Shown here: piece by piece, positions 44,475 through 57,400 of the stretch
Position numbering within the stretch: the first letter of the stretch is position 1
Layout of the letters: each line of letters opens with the position of its first letter
From: Penicillium oxalicum
Taxonomy: Eukaryota; Ascomycota; Eurotiomycetes; Eurotiales; Aspergillaceae
Reading direction: 5' to 3'
DNA: 64,000 nt
NCBI RefSeq assembly: GCF_001723175.1
Contig: NC_064656.1
Span: forward strand, 1,798,001-1,862,000
The notes under the pieces: model-generated
Told to the model about the DNA's origin: nothing
The model's database searches: none
What the model saw: the letters and a program-made list of their open reading frames with translations, nothing else
Made by a program: the position numbers and the translations under genes

Positions 44475-47400
44475 AATCTCCTTTCGTATACTTTTAGTAT
44501 TAGTATAGGTAGTTAAATACGATATACTTTATATTAGTATTAGTACCTTATAGGAACTACGATAGTAAAAGGTCTATTAAATAAATCCCGTTCGTCTTAG
44601 TTAGCGTTCTAGCTATTCCGAATATCCCCTAGTAGTAGTTTACTAGATCCTAATAAGTCTATATCCTAAAACTCGTCCCTAGATATAGGTAATTAGAGCT
44701 CCTCCTAGTCTATCGCGCGTTTTCTTAGTCTTTCTATTTTCCCTATTAATATATTTATAGCTTCGATCGAGGGCTTCTATTATAACGTTCTCCTCTCCTA
44801 CTTTACTTAGGCGTATACTATTAGCCTAGTCTATTAGGAATTAATTCTATTCTTCCTTTATAAAGATAGATAAGTCCCTATACGTAGGAGGAGTATTATC
44901 TTATTCGATAATTTTTAGTAGCTCTCGGGATCGTCTTAGTCGAATCCCCTATCTCCGGAGTACTACTTATACCGCCTATAATATCTATAGGCCTCCTAGA
45001 TCCTTTATATTAGCTTTAATTAGCCGCGAACTATTAATTAGGTTCTTTAGGACTTATCTATTTAGTTCTTCTAGTATATATATACTAAGTAGATACGCTA
45101 TAAGGACCTTAAAGGTCCGAACTACTTACTTTCGAATTTCTATACTAACTTATTCCGAACGAGGATCTAATCTCCCTTTTTAAAGCTCGTCTTCGTTACC
45201 TAGCTATCCCTAATCCTATTAGTCTAGATCGCTTAGGATAGTAGTAGCTTATTTACTTTAGTATAGGCGTCGCTTATATCCTAGAGCTTCTTAGTCCGCC
45301 TCGCGAATACTAAGGGTTCTTTATTAGGTCGTTACCTAGTAAGCGAGGGTAGGCCCTATAAACTAGAAAGAATAGGCTATACCTAGTTACTACGTATTCC
45401 CGGACCTATATAGCTAGGATCGCCTACGCTAGGTATAGGTCCTACGCCTTTGTTAGCTTTCCCATAAGGTACTTTATTAATATATAGCTAAGTAGACTAT
45501 TAAGGTTTTCTACTTTCCTATTTATATAGGGGTAGTAAGAGATAGTTAGCTAGTACCGAGTTTTTAGTAGATTTAGATAGTAGCTAACTATACCTAAAAG
45601 GAGGTTTAAACTATTATTAGAGAGGATCTTAAGTAGCGCTCCGTAATTTATAAAGATTTCCTCGTAGAGGAAGGTTCTAAGCGCTTCTTCCGTAGCTTCT
45701 AGGATAGCTCTAGCTACTAGCTACCTAGTTTATATAGTTAATTACTATAATAATCTATCTATTACTATTTAGTATTATTAGTAGTTATCTAATAAGGTCG
45801 ATCCTCTACCTCTAGAAAGGCCTAATCCCTTTAGTTACTAGGTAGTAGGCCGTTTCCTATTCTAGGGCCTTCTTTAATTCCTAAGAAACCTAGTACTAAA
45901 GGTACTTATATACTATAGTCTCTATATCTACTTTTATCTAGGACTACTAAGCTCTTAGTCTTAAGATACTGTTTAGGCCTAGCTATCCTAGATATCCGTA
46001 TTATAAGTATATCTTATTAACTAGATTACTCCTAAATACCGGTTCTAGGTAGGAGACTTTTAGTCCGTTATTATATATAAAGGTTAGTTAGCGGTTATTA
46101 GTATCTTCCCGGTCCTATATAGAGAGGTAATCCGAGTATCGAGTTACTATCTTAGATAGGAGCTTATTATTAGGAAGTACTCCTATATCTAAGAAGTTAA
46201 TAGTCGCGGCTAACTACTTATCCTTAGCTACCTTTTAGATAGTTATATTGATAGCTATTAGGGCGGCCTTCTATATAGGCTAATCTCGTATAATATTAGT
46301 AGGTAACCCTTTAATAAAGTCTAGTCGTCTACTTAAGGTATTAGGTACGATAGCTTTAGTACCTAGATAGTATTAGATCTTAAGATTATACTCCTAAAAT
46401 TCGCTAACCTAGCGGCGAGACGCTTACTATAGGTAATAGTCGTCTATAGGTACTATAGGCTAGCGTAGTCCGTCACGATTTCTATTTAGGTTCTATTATT
46501 AATATATTTATCCTAAAGCTATAGGGCCTCTTTAATAGCTAGTAGCTTCTTCTTGTATACTAGGTAGTTAAGCTTAGTACCTATAAGCTCTGTCTATTAT
46601 ATAAATAGGGTAGAGTACTTCTCTAGCCTCTTCTAGAGTAGAACTAGGCTAATCGCCTACTTAGAAGTATTAGTCTCGATAGTAAATAGCTATATAAGGT
46701 CTAGTTATAAGAGAATAGGGGCTTCTAATAGCTTCTTCTTTAATTTTCGGAAAGTAGTCTTTAAGCTATATTCTACTAGATAGGGCGGAACTTAAGCTTC
46801 TAGAGCTTAGCGTCCGATTCTTTTAGGAGTTTATATAGAGGTAATATATCTCCGCGAACCTATAGATAAACTACTAATAGTACGTCGCGAGGCTAAGGAA
46901 CTACTATAGTTCGTATATATTCTAGGATTATAGCTATATATAGATAATATTAACCTTAGCTAGTATAGGCTATACGCTCCTATTCCTAATAATATATCTA
47001 TAGAATTCTAGTTCGCTAGTTACGATCTCGTACTTCCCTAGTTAGACGATTAGTCGTTCTCTCTTAAGGATCTCGAGTACTTTTTTAAGATATTCGTAGT
47101 ACTCTTCTATACTATCCGAGAAGATTAGGATATTATCGAGGTATACGACTACGAACCTACTAAGATAGGGCTAGAGGGCCTTGTTTTATAACTATCTAGA
47201 AAGTTATAGGAGTATTATAAAGGCTAAAGGGTATTATAAGCTACTTATATTTTCCCTAGATAGTATTAAAGGCGGTTTTTGGTACTATATAGTTAGTTAG
47301 GCGTATTTACTAGAACCTAGACGCGAGATCGATCTTTATTAGGACCTATATACTTCCGATTTAGTTAAGAAGGTCTTAGATCTAGGATAATAGATACCTA

Positions 47401-49981
47401 TTCTTCTTAGTTAGGTTATTTAGGATATAGTAATCGATATATATTCTCTATTTACTATTAGATTTAGGGGCGAATAGGACTAGAAACCCCTAGGGGCTAG
47501 CTAAAGAATAGATTAACCCTTTCTTTAAGAGAAGATCGACTTAGTATATCTATTCGTCTAGCTTCTCTTTAGAAAGGGAATAGGTATAGATATTTATAGG
47601 CTTCGCGTTACTAATATTAATATTATAGAGAATCTCTCTTTCCGGAGGTAAGGTATTAGGGAGTTTATTATAGATAATTATCCTATATTTCCTTATAAGA
47701 ATCTAGATCTAGGGGTCTAGGTATAAGATAGGAGTCTCTAGAGGAGGGAAGTTAACTTAAGGGGCCCTAATAGAGATTATAAAGATATCCTTGTTTTTCT
47801 TATATATTTATCTACGTATCTACTTAGCTAATATTAGGAAAATACTAGCTTCTTCGAGTTCGTAATTAGGTCGAGTCTTATAAGATTCGATAATATATAT
47901 TCGCTAGTAATTATAGATAGTTAGCTAAGAGCTAACCTAATTAATAATTAGGTTCTATTACTTTAGGAAGTCCTATCTAAGAATAATATTAAAATTAGGT
48001 AGGTCTAGGATCTAGACCTTTACGCTTCTAGTCTATATACCTATTCTTAGTAGGACGCGGGTACGTCCTTTTATATATAGGGACTACCTATTAGGTAGCC
48101 TTACCTAGAGGACGTCTAGTAGCTTCTTTAGGTATATAGATCCTTTTAGCGATACTATAGCTCGAGAGGAGATAAATATATAAGAGGAACTAGAGTCTAG
48201 AAGGACGTATATTAGTACTTCCTAAGAGCTAACTTAGGTCTAATAGAGTAGAAGGCCTACTTAGATAGCGAGTAGGAAGGCTTTGTATATATTAGATTTA
48301 AGAAGATTAGGTCCTAGAAGCGAGAGTATATAAGAGGCGGCTTAGAGCTAGCTAGCGAAAGCCTCTAATTTATTTAGCTACTTATATTTTTTAGCTATTA
48401 AAGAACTCCCTTAGAGTAGTCTCTCTTAATATATCCTAGCTTCCTATATATATAGTACTTTACTAGGGTCCGTCTCTATATCTTCTCTCGCGAGGCCGTA
48501 CTCGAGCTATCGTAACTACTAGCTATTATATTTATTTAGAAATTACTATTAGTATCTCTAGTCTTAGAGAGGGAGTAGTTCCTAATCTATCTAGAGATTA
48601 TTTCTCTCTTCTTATACTAGATAAAGTAGTTAATTACGGTTTAAAGAGTAGTTAGGTATTTATAATCCTTAGCCTACTTCTTTTAGAAAGTAGCTTTTGT
48701 ACTCTTTTAGAGATATTAGATAATAACTTCCTCTAGAAGAGGTACTTCCGTATTAATAGCTACTTACTATAGGTTTATAGTATATTTAGCGAACGTAAGA
48801 GATCCTTAATATATATTAGCGAAGCGATCCTAGCGCTTTTTAGGACTAAGATATTTAGAGAATTCCTAAAGGATCTAGGCGCGATAACCTTCCTAGGTCT
48901 TAATTAGTTCCGCGTACTAGTTAATAATCTACTAGTAATAGGTATTCTATACCTTCTTAGCTCGCCTAGTTAGAGACCCTTAGGCGTAGATAATCTTATT
49001 AGTATCCGGAATTCCTATATCTATAAGATACGAGACCTTATAGAAGAACCTTTTATAATCGCGTAGATATACACGAGTAGCGTCTTAGGTAATCGTTCCT
49101 AAGTAGGAGCGGATACTAGGTACCTTTTTTATTAAGACCCTACGAATCTCTAGAAGGTTTAAGTTAATTACTAGAGATAGAGAAGAGCTAGTTTAGTTAG
49201 TTTCCTCTAGGGTAGTAGCGGGTATCTCTCGGAAAGATAAAGGGGTATTCGACTACGCCTAGGTACTATTCTATTATAGATAGATACTAGAGGTAGTAGT
49301 CTTAATATCTTATATAGCCTTAGTATAGTTATCTAGAGTATAGTTCTAAAGCTACGTTCGGTAGGCTTTAGCTATAATTAGGGGTAGGAAAGAGAGGACC
49401 TAATCGGTCTTAGGAGTATTTAGGCGTTCCTCTCGCGGATAAGGGTCCGCGAAGGCAGAATAATAGATCGAAGTAGTATCTATTAGAAATAGGAAGGATC
49501 GAGAAGAATTCTAAGAGTATTATAAATAATAGCCTCTTATATTAATAAGGGTTTCTCTTTTTTATAATCCGTTCCGGAGTATAAGGATCTATAAAGAGCT
49601 ATATAGGGTCGTTTAGGACTTTAGGATAGATAGTATATCGTTACTATTAGGGATTAGCTATTAACTAAGATCCTTGGGTATTATAGCTAATTAGTAATAT
49701 AGGAGGAGAGGTAGGGCTATAAGAACTATAATAGGGGTTAACGCTCTCCTCTTAGGACCGTTCTTTAGGGGTTTATAAGGTCCTCCCTAAGCTAGTCCTT
49801 CCTTATCTTCGTTCGTAAGTCTTTAGATAAGGGTTACCTTCCTTCTCTACGAATACTTATTTTTATAAGGATTAGGGAGGGAGAAAGAAGTATATAGGAC
49901 TTCGCGCTTCCTTTCGGAAGAGATCCCCCCTCCGGGAAGGGCTATAGAAGGCGCCTCCTTTTAAGGATTTACTACTAGATA
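44475..49981 (-). pseudogene. Element B gag-pol relic
   Basis: Internal coding region on the minus strand, heavily mutated. In order of transcription: gag zinc knuckle near 48,420-48,465, reading YYIYRKLGYIKRDYSK, which is CX2CX4HX4C with Cys turned to Tyr and His to Tyr by G-to-A/C-to-T change; reverse transcriptase with the YLDNILIFS motif near 47,130; RNase H near 46.3-46.6 kb (reverse complement of the readable A copy); and integrase at 45.1-45.8 kb. The 44.5-45.1 kb part is 3' of the point where A is interrupted. Confidence 0.7.
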
Positions 49982-50133
49982 TAGTTCGAAGAGTAAAAAA
50001 AAGTTAATTTTTAAAGTATATCTATAGTATCTCTTAAATATCGGGTCTATAAGGATAGTCACAGGACTATACAGGGCCGAACAGGGGTATTCACGTAAGC
50101 TATAACTCACATAACTACCCTTCCAGGATCTTA
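49982..50133 (-). repeat. Truncated right (5') LTR of element B
   Basis: About 152 bp nearly identical to 42,569-42,725 in the same direction (TTCGAAGAG to CCAGGATCTTA). At 50,133/50,134 the homology switches to the opposite strand, marking a deletion or inversion joint. Confidence 0.75.
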
Positions 50134-51225
50134 CTATTAAGTAAAAGCTACCTAAAGCTTTATAAGGGTACTATAATCCTTCGGATCGTCGTTTCTCTAG
50201 TCTATATCTTAGATTCGCGCGCTATAAGTCTAGGAGTCCTTCGTATAATTAGTCTTAAACTAGCTTACTAAGGGATTCCTATAGGTATCTGAGCCTATCT
50301 ATAGCCCTTCGGTCTACGCGTTATACGCGTAGAATCTATTCTTACGCGTATTTATAAAGATCTCGGCTAGGGAATACTTTATCTTAACGGCCCTTTTCCT
50401 TATTAATAGAACTATCTAGGACTAAGTAGTCTAGACCTAACGCTCTATAAAGTCGCTAGAGGAAGGCTTAGAAGAAGACGATAGAATAGGAGTATAAGAC
50501 TCCGGAAGCCTCTAATTATTTATAGACTAGTTCTTAGACTACTAAGGGCTTAATAGAGTAGCTAGTAGGAAGAGGTTAAGAACGAGAGGAGATAAAGGGG
50601 TAAGAGAGAACTTAATAGGAGGATTAACTACTAGCTTAGAAGAAGGATAAGAAGAAACTAAAGACCTATTAGCTACTTAAAGATCTAGTTTGGACTTAGA
50701 GTAAGCTATCTAGCCTAGGAAAAAGTCTTAGAATATATAGGATAACCTAGATAGTATTAGAAGGGATAAGGAAGAAGGATAAAGAGAAGAAGAAGCGATT
50801 AGGAGAATCTACCTATATTTATAATAAAGGATCCTTTATTCCTCTAGACTACCCTAATAGGAGCTTCTAGCGATCGTTAGCTATATATAGTAGTTATAAG
50901 TAGCCGAAAATAATATTATACCTTTTCCTTTATTAAACCCCTACTATTTTAACTTTACCCCGTATATATAAACGCACTAAGGCGGGAACCTATAGATATA
51001 ACCAAACAGAGCGATAGTAAGCTTAGACTATATTACCCTAAAGCTCGGGGCGAGTTTAGTCTAAGTAGAGGAGGATAAGATCCCGGAAGGGTAGTTACGT
51101 AAGTTATAGCTTACGTAGGTACCCCCGTTCGGCCCTATATAGTCCCGTGACTATCCTTACAGACCCGATATTTAAGAGATATAGTAGATATACTTCAAAA
51201 ATCAACCTTTCTTTACTCTTCGAAT
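50134..51225 (+). mobile_element. 3' end of element A: extra region, polypurine tract and 3' LTR
   Basis: Reverse complement of about 42,569-43,803. It is best read as the far end of A (plus strand): part of the antisense extra region, a polypurine tract AAGGGATAAGGAAGAAGG (from 50,761 to 50,795), then the 3' LTR 50,800-51,225 ending CTTCGAAT. It lacks the MITE that interrupts B's copy. The missing stretch between 42,568 and here was apparently deleted together with most of B's right LTR. Confidence 0.65.
50800..51225 (+). repeat. Element A 3' LTR (inverted relative to B's LTRs)
   Basis: About 426 bp, from TAGGAGAATCTACC to CTTTACTCTTCGAAT. It directly follows the polypurine tract, as a plus-strand 3' LTR should. 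The final bases merge with the MITE that starts at 51,226. Confidence 0.65.
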
Positions 51226-51483
51226 TAGGCCTTGCAATTACTCGCGAGTTCGAGCCAGGAAGGCCGGCCCGCGGAAAACCACTCGCGAGTTCGAGTCAGA
51301 AAGTCTGGCTCGCGAGCCGTACGACGGTAATACACTAGTAATCGAGCTAATCGAACCGCGAGTTTTTCTGGCTCGCTATATATAATAATAAATTACCGGC
51401 TCGATTTTACAATACCGTACGAGCGGGAAGACTCGCGAGTCGAGTCCAAAAAGCCGGCTCGCCGCGAGTAATTACAAGGTCTA
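51226..51483. mobile_element. hAT-type MITE, copy 4 (258 bp, long form)
   Basis: Ends TAGGCCTTGCAATTACTCG and TAATTACAAGGTCTA and shares the long inner segment with copy 2. The left octamer CTTCGAAT (end of A's LTR) and right octamer ATAGCGAT (start of element D) do not match, so this copy sits at a rearrangement joint rather than a simple insertion. Confidence 0.82.
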
Positions 51484-54147
51484 ATAGCGATACTATTTAG
51501 AGGGTAGTATATATTAAATCGTAGTAAAAATAGACTATATAAATCTCGTGAAATTTATAAGTACTAAGGAGCTCTCCTAAAGATAAGTATACTAGATAGA
51601 ATATTTAGCGCGGTATAACTTTATTATCGTCTTCCGCGTAGGATTATAAAACCTAGCAGATACGCTAAGTAGGAGGCTAGACTACGAGCGAGAAAATATA
51701 GAGGATATATATAGCGAAGACCGCCTCGGAGACCTTATAGCGCGACTAGAGTAGTATACCCTATAAGGAAGAGAAATATAAGACCTCCCTATAAGAATAT
51801 TTACGTTAAACGTACTATTAAAGGAAGAATAGAGACGAAAGGGTATAGGATAATAATTAGCCGATTAGCTATAACTATAGGAGCTATAGGAGAATTATCT
51901 ATAATATAGACGCTCCCTATACCCCTCGCTAAACTAATCTACCTAGCCTAAACGTAGGACGCGGAGTTAGTTAAGAAGAGGTAAGAGCTTAAAAGAGGAG
52001 ACTAAGCGATAGGAGACTTATAAAGTATCTCCCTAGAGGATAACCTACTCCGGAAAAGCAGGAAAGTATATATCCTAAATAAGCTAGCGCTAATTATAGA
52101 AATTATACGTACGTACTATAATAAACCTATAGTAGGATACTATACTATAGATATATACTAGTAAATTAATTAGGTCGCGTTTCTAGTAGATAAATATACG
52201 CGAGATAATCGCAGAATTATTAGTAAGTACTATATCTATTAAAAAGCCGCTATTAAGCGATACTAGCTCTATAGGCTCCTAGAACTATTAATAGTACTAT
52301 AGAAGCTAATAGAATAGATAAGTATCGACTTTATTATAGGCCTATCCCTATCCCGCTAGGACGGAAGAGTCTACGACTCTATTATAGTAGCTATCGACCT
52401 ATTTACGAAGTACTCGCTCTATATCCTATATATAAAAGATATAGATATAGAAGGACTCGCAGAAAAGTTCTACGACTATATAATCCTATACTTCGGAATA
52501 CTAGAGAATATTATAAGTGATCGCGAAAATATATTTATAAGCGAATTCTAGTCCTACTTCTACTATCTACTAGGAGTAAGAAGGCGCCTATCTATCGCTT
52601 TCTACCTATAGATAGATAGCTAAATAGAGAGATAAAACTAGACCCTAGAATATTACCTCTAGAGCTACGTTAACTAGGAGTAGGATAACTAGGCGAGACA
52701 GCTCCTACTTATATAAATAGTCTATAATAACTCTATATATAGCGCGTACGTAACTATATCCGTATATATACTTATAGATATAAGACTAGACCTACGACTT
52801 GTAGTCTAGATATAGGAGCAGGAATAGGAAGCGGGAGATATAGCTATACGCGTAAATAAGATAGTCGTAATACAAGAATAGTTACGTACGCGCCTATAAC
52901 GTACGAAGGAAATTATAAAGCGTAATATAGATAAGAAGTATATAGATAAAAACTTCCGAGTAAGCGACTAGGTCCTACTAAGGAATAAGAATATTATATA
53001 GAAGCGCCTAGTAAGAAAGATTAACTACTATTATATAGGACTATTCTAAATCGCAGAAAAGGTTAGATAATAAGTATACTAACTAATCCTAATACTATAA
53101 TACTATATAATCTACCCTATAGTCTATATCTCCCTACTCGAGCTATACTATAGTAACCTATATAAGGCGAACTAGCGACTAGGGCTAATATAAGTTAGTA
53201 ATACCGACGAATAGCTTATAGAGCGTATCTAATAAGAATTAAAGGATAAGAAATACTACTATATTAAATAGGTAGGCTATAGAGATAAAGAGAATATATA
53301 GGAAATACTTATATATATTAAAGAAACTATAGTATTTAATAAGTTTATATCTAAAAGAGCGCGGAAATAGGCAGAGAATATAGATAAAATAGTATAATAA
53401 CTAATATAAACGCGCAGAAAATACTAGTCCCCTATAAGAAGGATATTAAATAGTAATAAAAGGAAGTATAATAGGACGAGTCTACTAGTAGAAAGGACTA
53501 GCTGGTATAAGACGCGTAAAAGACGCGTAGGAATACCCTATATAGATAGCTTAAGAACCCTAAATAGAATAGCGACCCGCTAAAAGAAAGGAATACTATA
53601 AGAAGCGGGCGTACTAAGCTAATATAATAGCCTAGAACTACTAACCTATATCCTAGCCTTATTATACTATAACAGAAAACGCGCGATAGTAAGACTTACG
53701 ACTCTAATAACGAATAAATATACTACCTATAATATTAGAAGCTACCGTATCTTAGTAAATCGCTACTCTAAATAGCTAAATAATACTATATCCGCTAACT
53801 AAAGTACCTCTCGCCTAGTTATAAGTATAATAGAGATAGACGACTATAATATAGAATTATTATATAAGGGAGAAGGCGCATTATAAGAGAGAAGGCGCGC
53901 TATCTACTCTAAAAAGGAGAGGAGGAGGAGATAGGGATAGTAGAGGAGGAGAAGGCGGAGATAGCAGAGGAGGAAGGGGTATATTAGGGTCCGTAGGGAT
54001 ATTACTCCTCCAAATCGTAGCTACTAGATATAGATAAGTACCTTAGAACTCGCGAAAAGTAGTAGTAAGAGTAGTACTACTAGTTAGAAGAGCGTTTAGA
54101 ACTATATTCGCGGGAGTATTAGTACGCGGATTAACCTATATAGATAT
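51484..54147 (+). mobile_element. Ty3/gypsy chromovirus remnant, element D
   Basis: Plus-strand pol fragment. The integrase core is readable at 52,320-52,700: DFIIGLSLS, then DSIIVAIDLFTKYSLYILYI, then ILENIISDRENIFISEF, covering the first two catalytic aspartates. A chromodomain-like stretch near 53,245-53,310 reads KDKKYYYIK, stop, VGYRDKENI, the RIP form of YLVKWxGY. Purine-rich tracts at 53,911-53,979 (GGAGAGGAGGAGGAGATAGG) and the following TATATTAGGGTCC may be the polypurine tract and 3' LTR start, cut by element 2. CA/TG steps are almost absent. The 5' part is missing at MITE copy 4. Confidence 0.72.
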
Positions 54148-54488
54148 TGAAGAAGGGAATGCTCACGGCAGTCTGATCTCACCAGACAGGTCGAGTCATA
54201 GAGGAACCAAACCAAACCCACAAGCACGTAAGTCCTAGAATCCTCCAAAGTAATCGTGAGATCCGATGTCAGGTACTAAAGGCAGGAATCAAAAAGAGTG
54301 ATATTTCAAGTGTAAGGAATCTGACTAAAGACTGTCCTGAATCCTCCGTCCAAATTGTTCAAGTATAATAATGATACCGGATCCCGTAAGCTAGGTCCTA
54401 GATAACCTTCCTCGGCGGTAAGGCTCTTAGGTATCTCCTACTACTAAATATCCGCCTTTAAGTATATTCAACCGAATCCCCTACTATA
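54148..54488 (-). repeat. Element 2 left (3') LTR
   Basis: 341 bp, TGAAGAAGGGAATGCTCAC to CCCCTACTATA, near-identical to the two LTRs of element 1. It is followed by the same TAACCTCCCCCC tract. Confidence 0.88.
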
Positions 54489-57400
54489 TAACCTCCCCCC
54501 TATAATTTACCGTCCCTTAGTTAATTTCCGTATCCCTCGATAGTAACGTAGATCTCCTAAAGACCCTTAGGCTAACTTACTAGGCTACACAAAATTTAGC
54601 AAAACCGATAGGCCCTTCTCCTTTCGCAGAAAATAAGAGTATACGCTAAATTGCTACCGTTCGGCCTTTATCGTTATCTTAAAATATAGTAGGTAGGCCC
54701 GTCTCGCCCGGTCGCGCTACTCCTAGATTAATCTATGCGCTCGTTACTAATTCCGGCTAAAAAGAACGTCTAATTCTTCGATAACTACAGGGGAATCCTA
54801 TCTTTCGCGACTAATTAGCGTATCTCCGATCGGACTTAATTCTAGCAACCGAATTAATACAGAAAAAGGATACGTAAGCCGACTACTATATTTCTGACTA
54901 GACTACCCGGAAGGAGTCTATTTAGGTAACGAAAAATCGCGATAATAAGCCGAAAGTTAGACTAAGTACCTAATTTAGGACTATCTAGGGTCTTATAATC
55001 TTCCCTAATACTAAAAACTAGGGCAAAACCGTTCGCCGAAGATAAGTCGCTAGTCCTATTAATCTATAAGGAAGGTATAGCTTCGAAATACGTATATCTC
55101 CCTTTATAGATAACTTTTTCCTAGGAGAGACTAAATTTCTCCTTATCTTCTACCGTCTATATCGTAGCCGATATCTTATAGATTAAACTATCTTTCTAGT
55201 AACTACGATCGCGCAGATTCTACTACTACTCGGCGAGGTAGTTTTGTATCCTAAGTAGTATTTTAGTGCAATTTCGTGTAGGTTCTTATCCGTTAAAGAA
55301 ACCGTCCCCTAGATTATATTCGCTATTCGTTAGGATACAAGGAGATCCGTTATATTAATATAAGATAGCGGAAAGCAGTCTTTTACTAGGGTATATACTC
55401 TTCGCGTAGTAAGGAAACGAAATAGCCGATATTAATAATCCGGTCGTAGCAGAATATAGAGTAGGTAGTAGGTATAGTCGCCGTACTAGTTACTAGATAC
55501 TACTATACTATACGTTTTTAGCCTATCTAACCCTTAGTATATACTTTCGCGATTAGTAATACTAGTTATATATTAAATTCCTCCTCGATTATATCTATTA
55601 GACCGCGAGGATAATAGCGTCCTAATCGTTACGTAGCTATACAAAAATTAGTACTACACGCTTCCGTTAACGTTCTAATCCCTCTCTATTTTCTTCCTAA
55701 AACTTAGTAGAACCCTTCTAAAATAGCGAAAACTTTATCCTAAAAAGTCAGATACTATATCTTCTCGAAATTCGATACTAAAGGTTTTCGTATCTTAGGA
55801 GGGAATCGAAAGTAGCTCCTAAGTTCTTTTCTAGAGGATATTTAAACTAAACCTTAAATTCCTTCTTAGCCCTATCCTAGTACCGAGCCGGGCGTAAAGG
55901 TATCGCAAGCGTTATACTAGAGTCCGTAATCGACACCGTTAGTATAAATATATAAAAGATATACTAGCTAAGTTATATGCCCCTTATAAATCGAATCAGG
56001 GCTGATTTCGGTCGTATTTTCGCGGATAGACCTACTAACAAGCCGAAAAATCACTAGCGCTTCGCGCTTACTTTTAGTATCTAATTTCGTCTTCGGAACT
56101 ACTTTAGCTAGCCTAGAAGTATCTATCTTGTATCCGTAGGGTGCTAACTTTAATAAACCTTACGATATCTTCGGTTTCTTAGTAGCAGACTCCGTTAATA
56201 GTTCTGATTCCTACGATCGTTTATCGTTATCGTTTAGTTCCGGGCTCTGTTTGCGCGGTTAGATTTCTTCTGCAGAAGAAATTCGGCTTCCTTCTAGATC
56301 TAGGTTTTGCGATTAAATTTCTTCTACAGAAGAAATTTAGCTTTTATCCTTATCTAGAGCTAGGCTCTGATCCTTATCTACCTTATCTAAAATTCGCGGT
56401 ATCCGATAATATTCGTATATAAATCTATCTTTATTAATCGATAGATAGTGTTTTAATAACCGTTCTAGCGTTAGTTCCGTTAAATCTAGCGATTTATAGG
56501 CGTTATAAGATTACCTTATATAACTTCTTTAGCTCTTCGGATCCCCCGCCTATATTCCTTTCTTAAGTCGTTAGAGAATAGCGTTATTAACTCGGAGCTA
56601 TATCTCTTCGAAACTAATCCCGCTCCTTACTAGTTTGCTAACCTTTTCGGCGAACGTTTTCGTTCGGACTCTGATTATAATCTTTTTAGCGTCCCTATTC
56701 TAAGCTTATAGCGCTACGTATATACTTACTAGATATAGTTCTTGTTATATTCGCGACGATTAATTACTTCTCTTGCTACCGTCTAGCTATCCTAAAATCT
56801 TCCTAAGTCTTATATCCCTTCAAAATTCGCTATCCTTTATAAAGGTATAGAGTTCGATCGCGACCGAGTCTAAAAATACCTACCCTTTTTCGCAAATCTT
56901 ATATAGATAGAGCTTTGCCGTCTTATAGACCTAGTCCGTAGGTAGCGTACGTAATTCTTCGATAATCTTAGTAGGGGAAGTAATTTATATTAAACGATTA
57001 CTTAGTATCGAAGGTATAATATTAAGATATTAGCTATAGCGGATATATAGCCTAGTCTATTATATTAAATTCTTCCGTAGAAGAAATTTCGCGGAAGAAA
57101 TTCGCAGAGTTTAACGTATCGTTATAGGTCGATATCTTCTGCAGAAGAAATTTATAGTACTTAGCGAAAATTATTATAATTTAAGCTCTCTCCGGAGACT
57201 TCCCTCCCCTCCTAAAAATCTTGCCGTCCCTAGCAAGCTCCTTTTCTATTACCTTTAAAATAGTCTAAAAACTACTAAATTTCTAAATAAAGACAAAATT
57301 TAGCAAATCTAATAAATTTAATCTACTTCTAAGAGAAATTAACAAAAATACAAAAAAATCCGAAATATTCGTATTAAACAGACTAATCAATATACTACCT

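Larger units (their letters stand above)
42569..50133 (-). mobile_element. Ty3/gypsy element B (same family as A, opposite strand; right LTR truncated)
   Basis: Minus-oriented gypsy element inserted into A. Left LTR 42,569-42,996, then a polypyrimidine tract (complement of a polypurine tract) 42,998-43,040, an antisense reading frame to 44,474, pol from about 45 to 48 kb and gag up to about 49.9 kb. The right LTR survives only as 49,982-50,133, where the sequence jumps to an inverted 3' end of A. Reverse transcriptase is visible at about 47,120-47,155 (VVVYLDNILIFSDS, RIP form of YLDDILIFS), a zinc knuckle at about 48,420-48,465, and integrase at 45.1-45.8 kb by alignment with A. No open frame survives. 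Confidence 0.8.

Noticed and set aside
49982..50133. Independent solo LTR
   Set aside because: It lies exactly where the 5' LTR of B is expected, in the same direction as B's left LTR, so truncation of that LTR is simpler.
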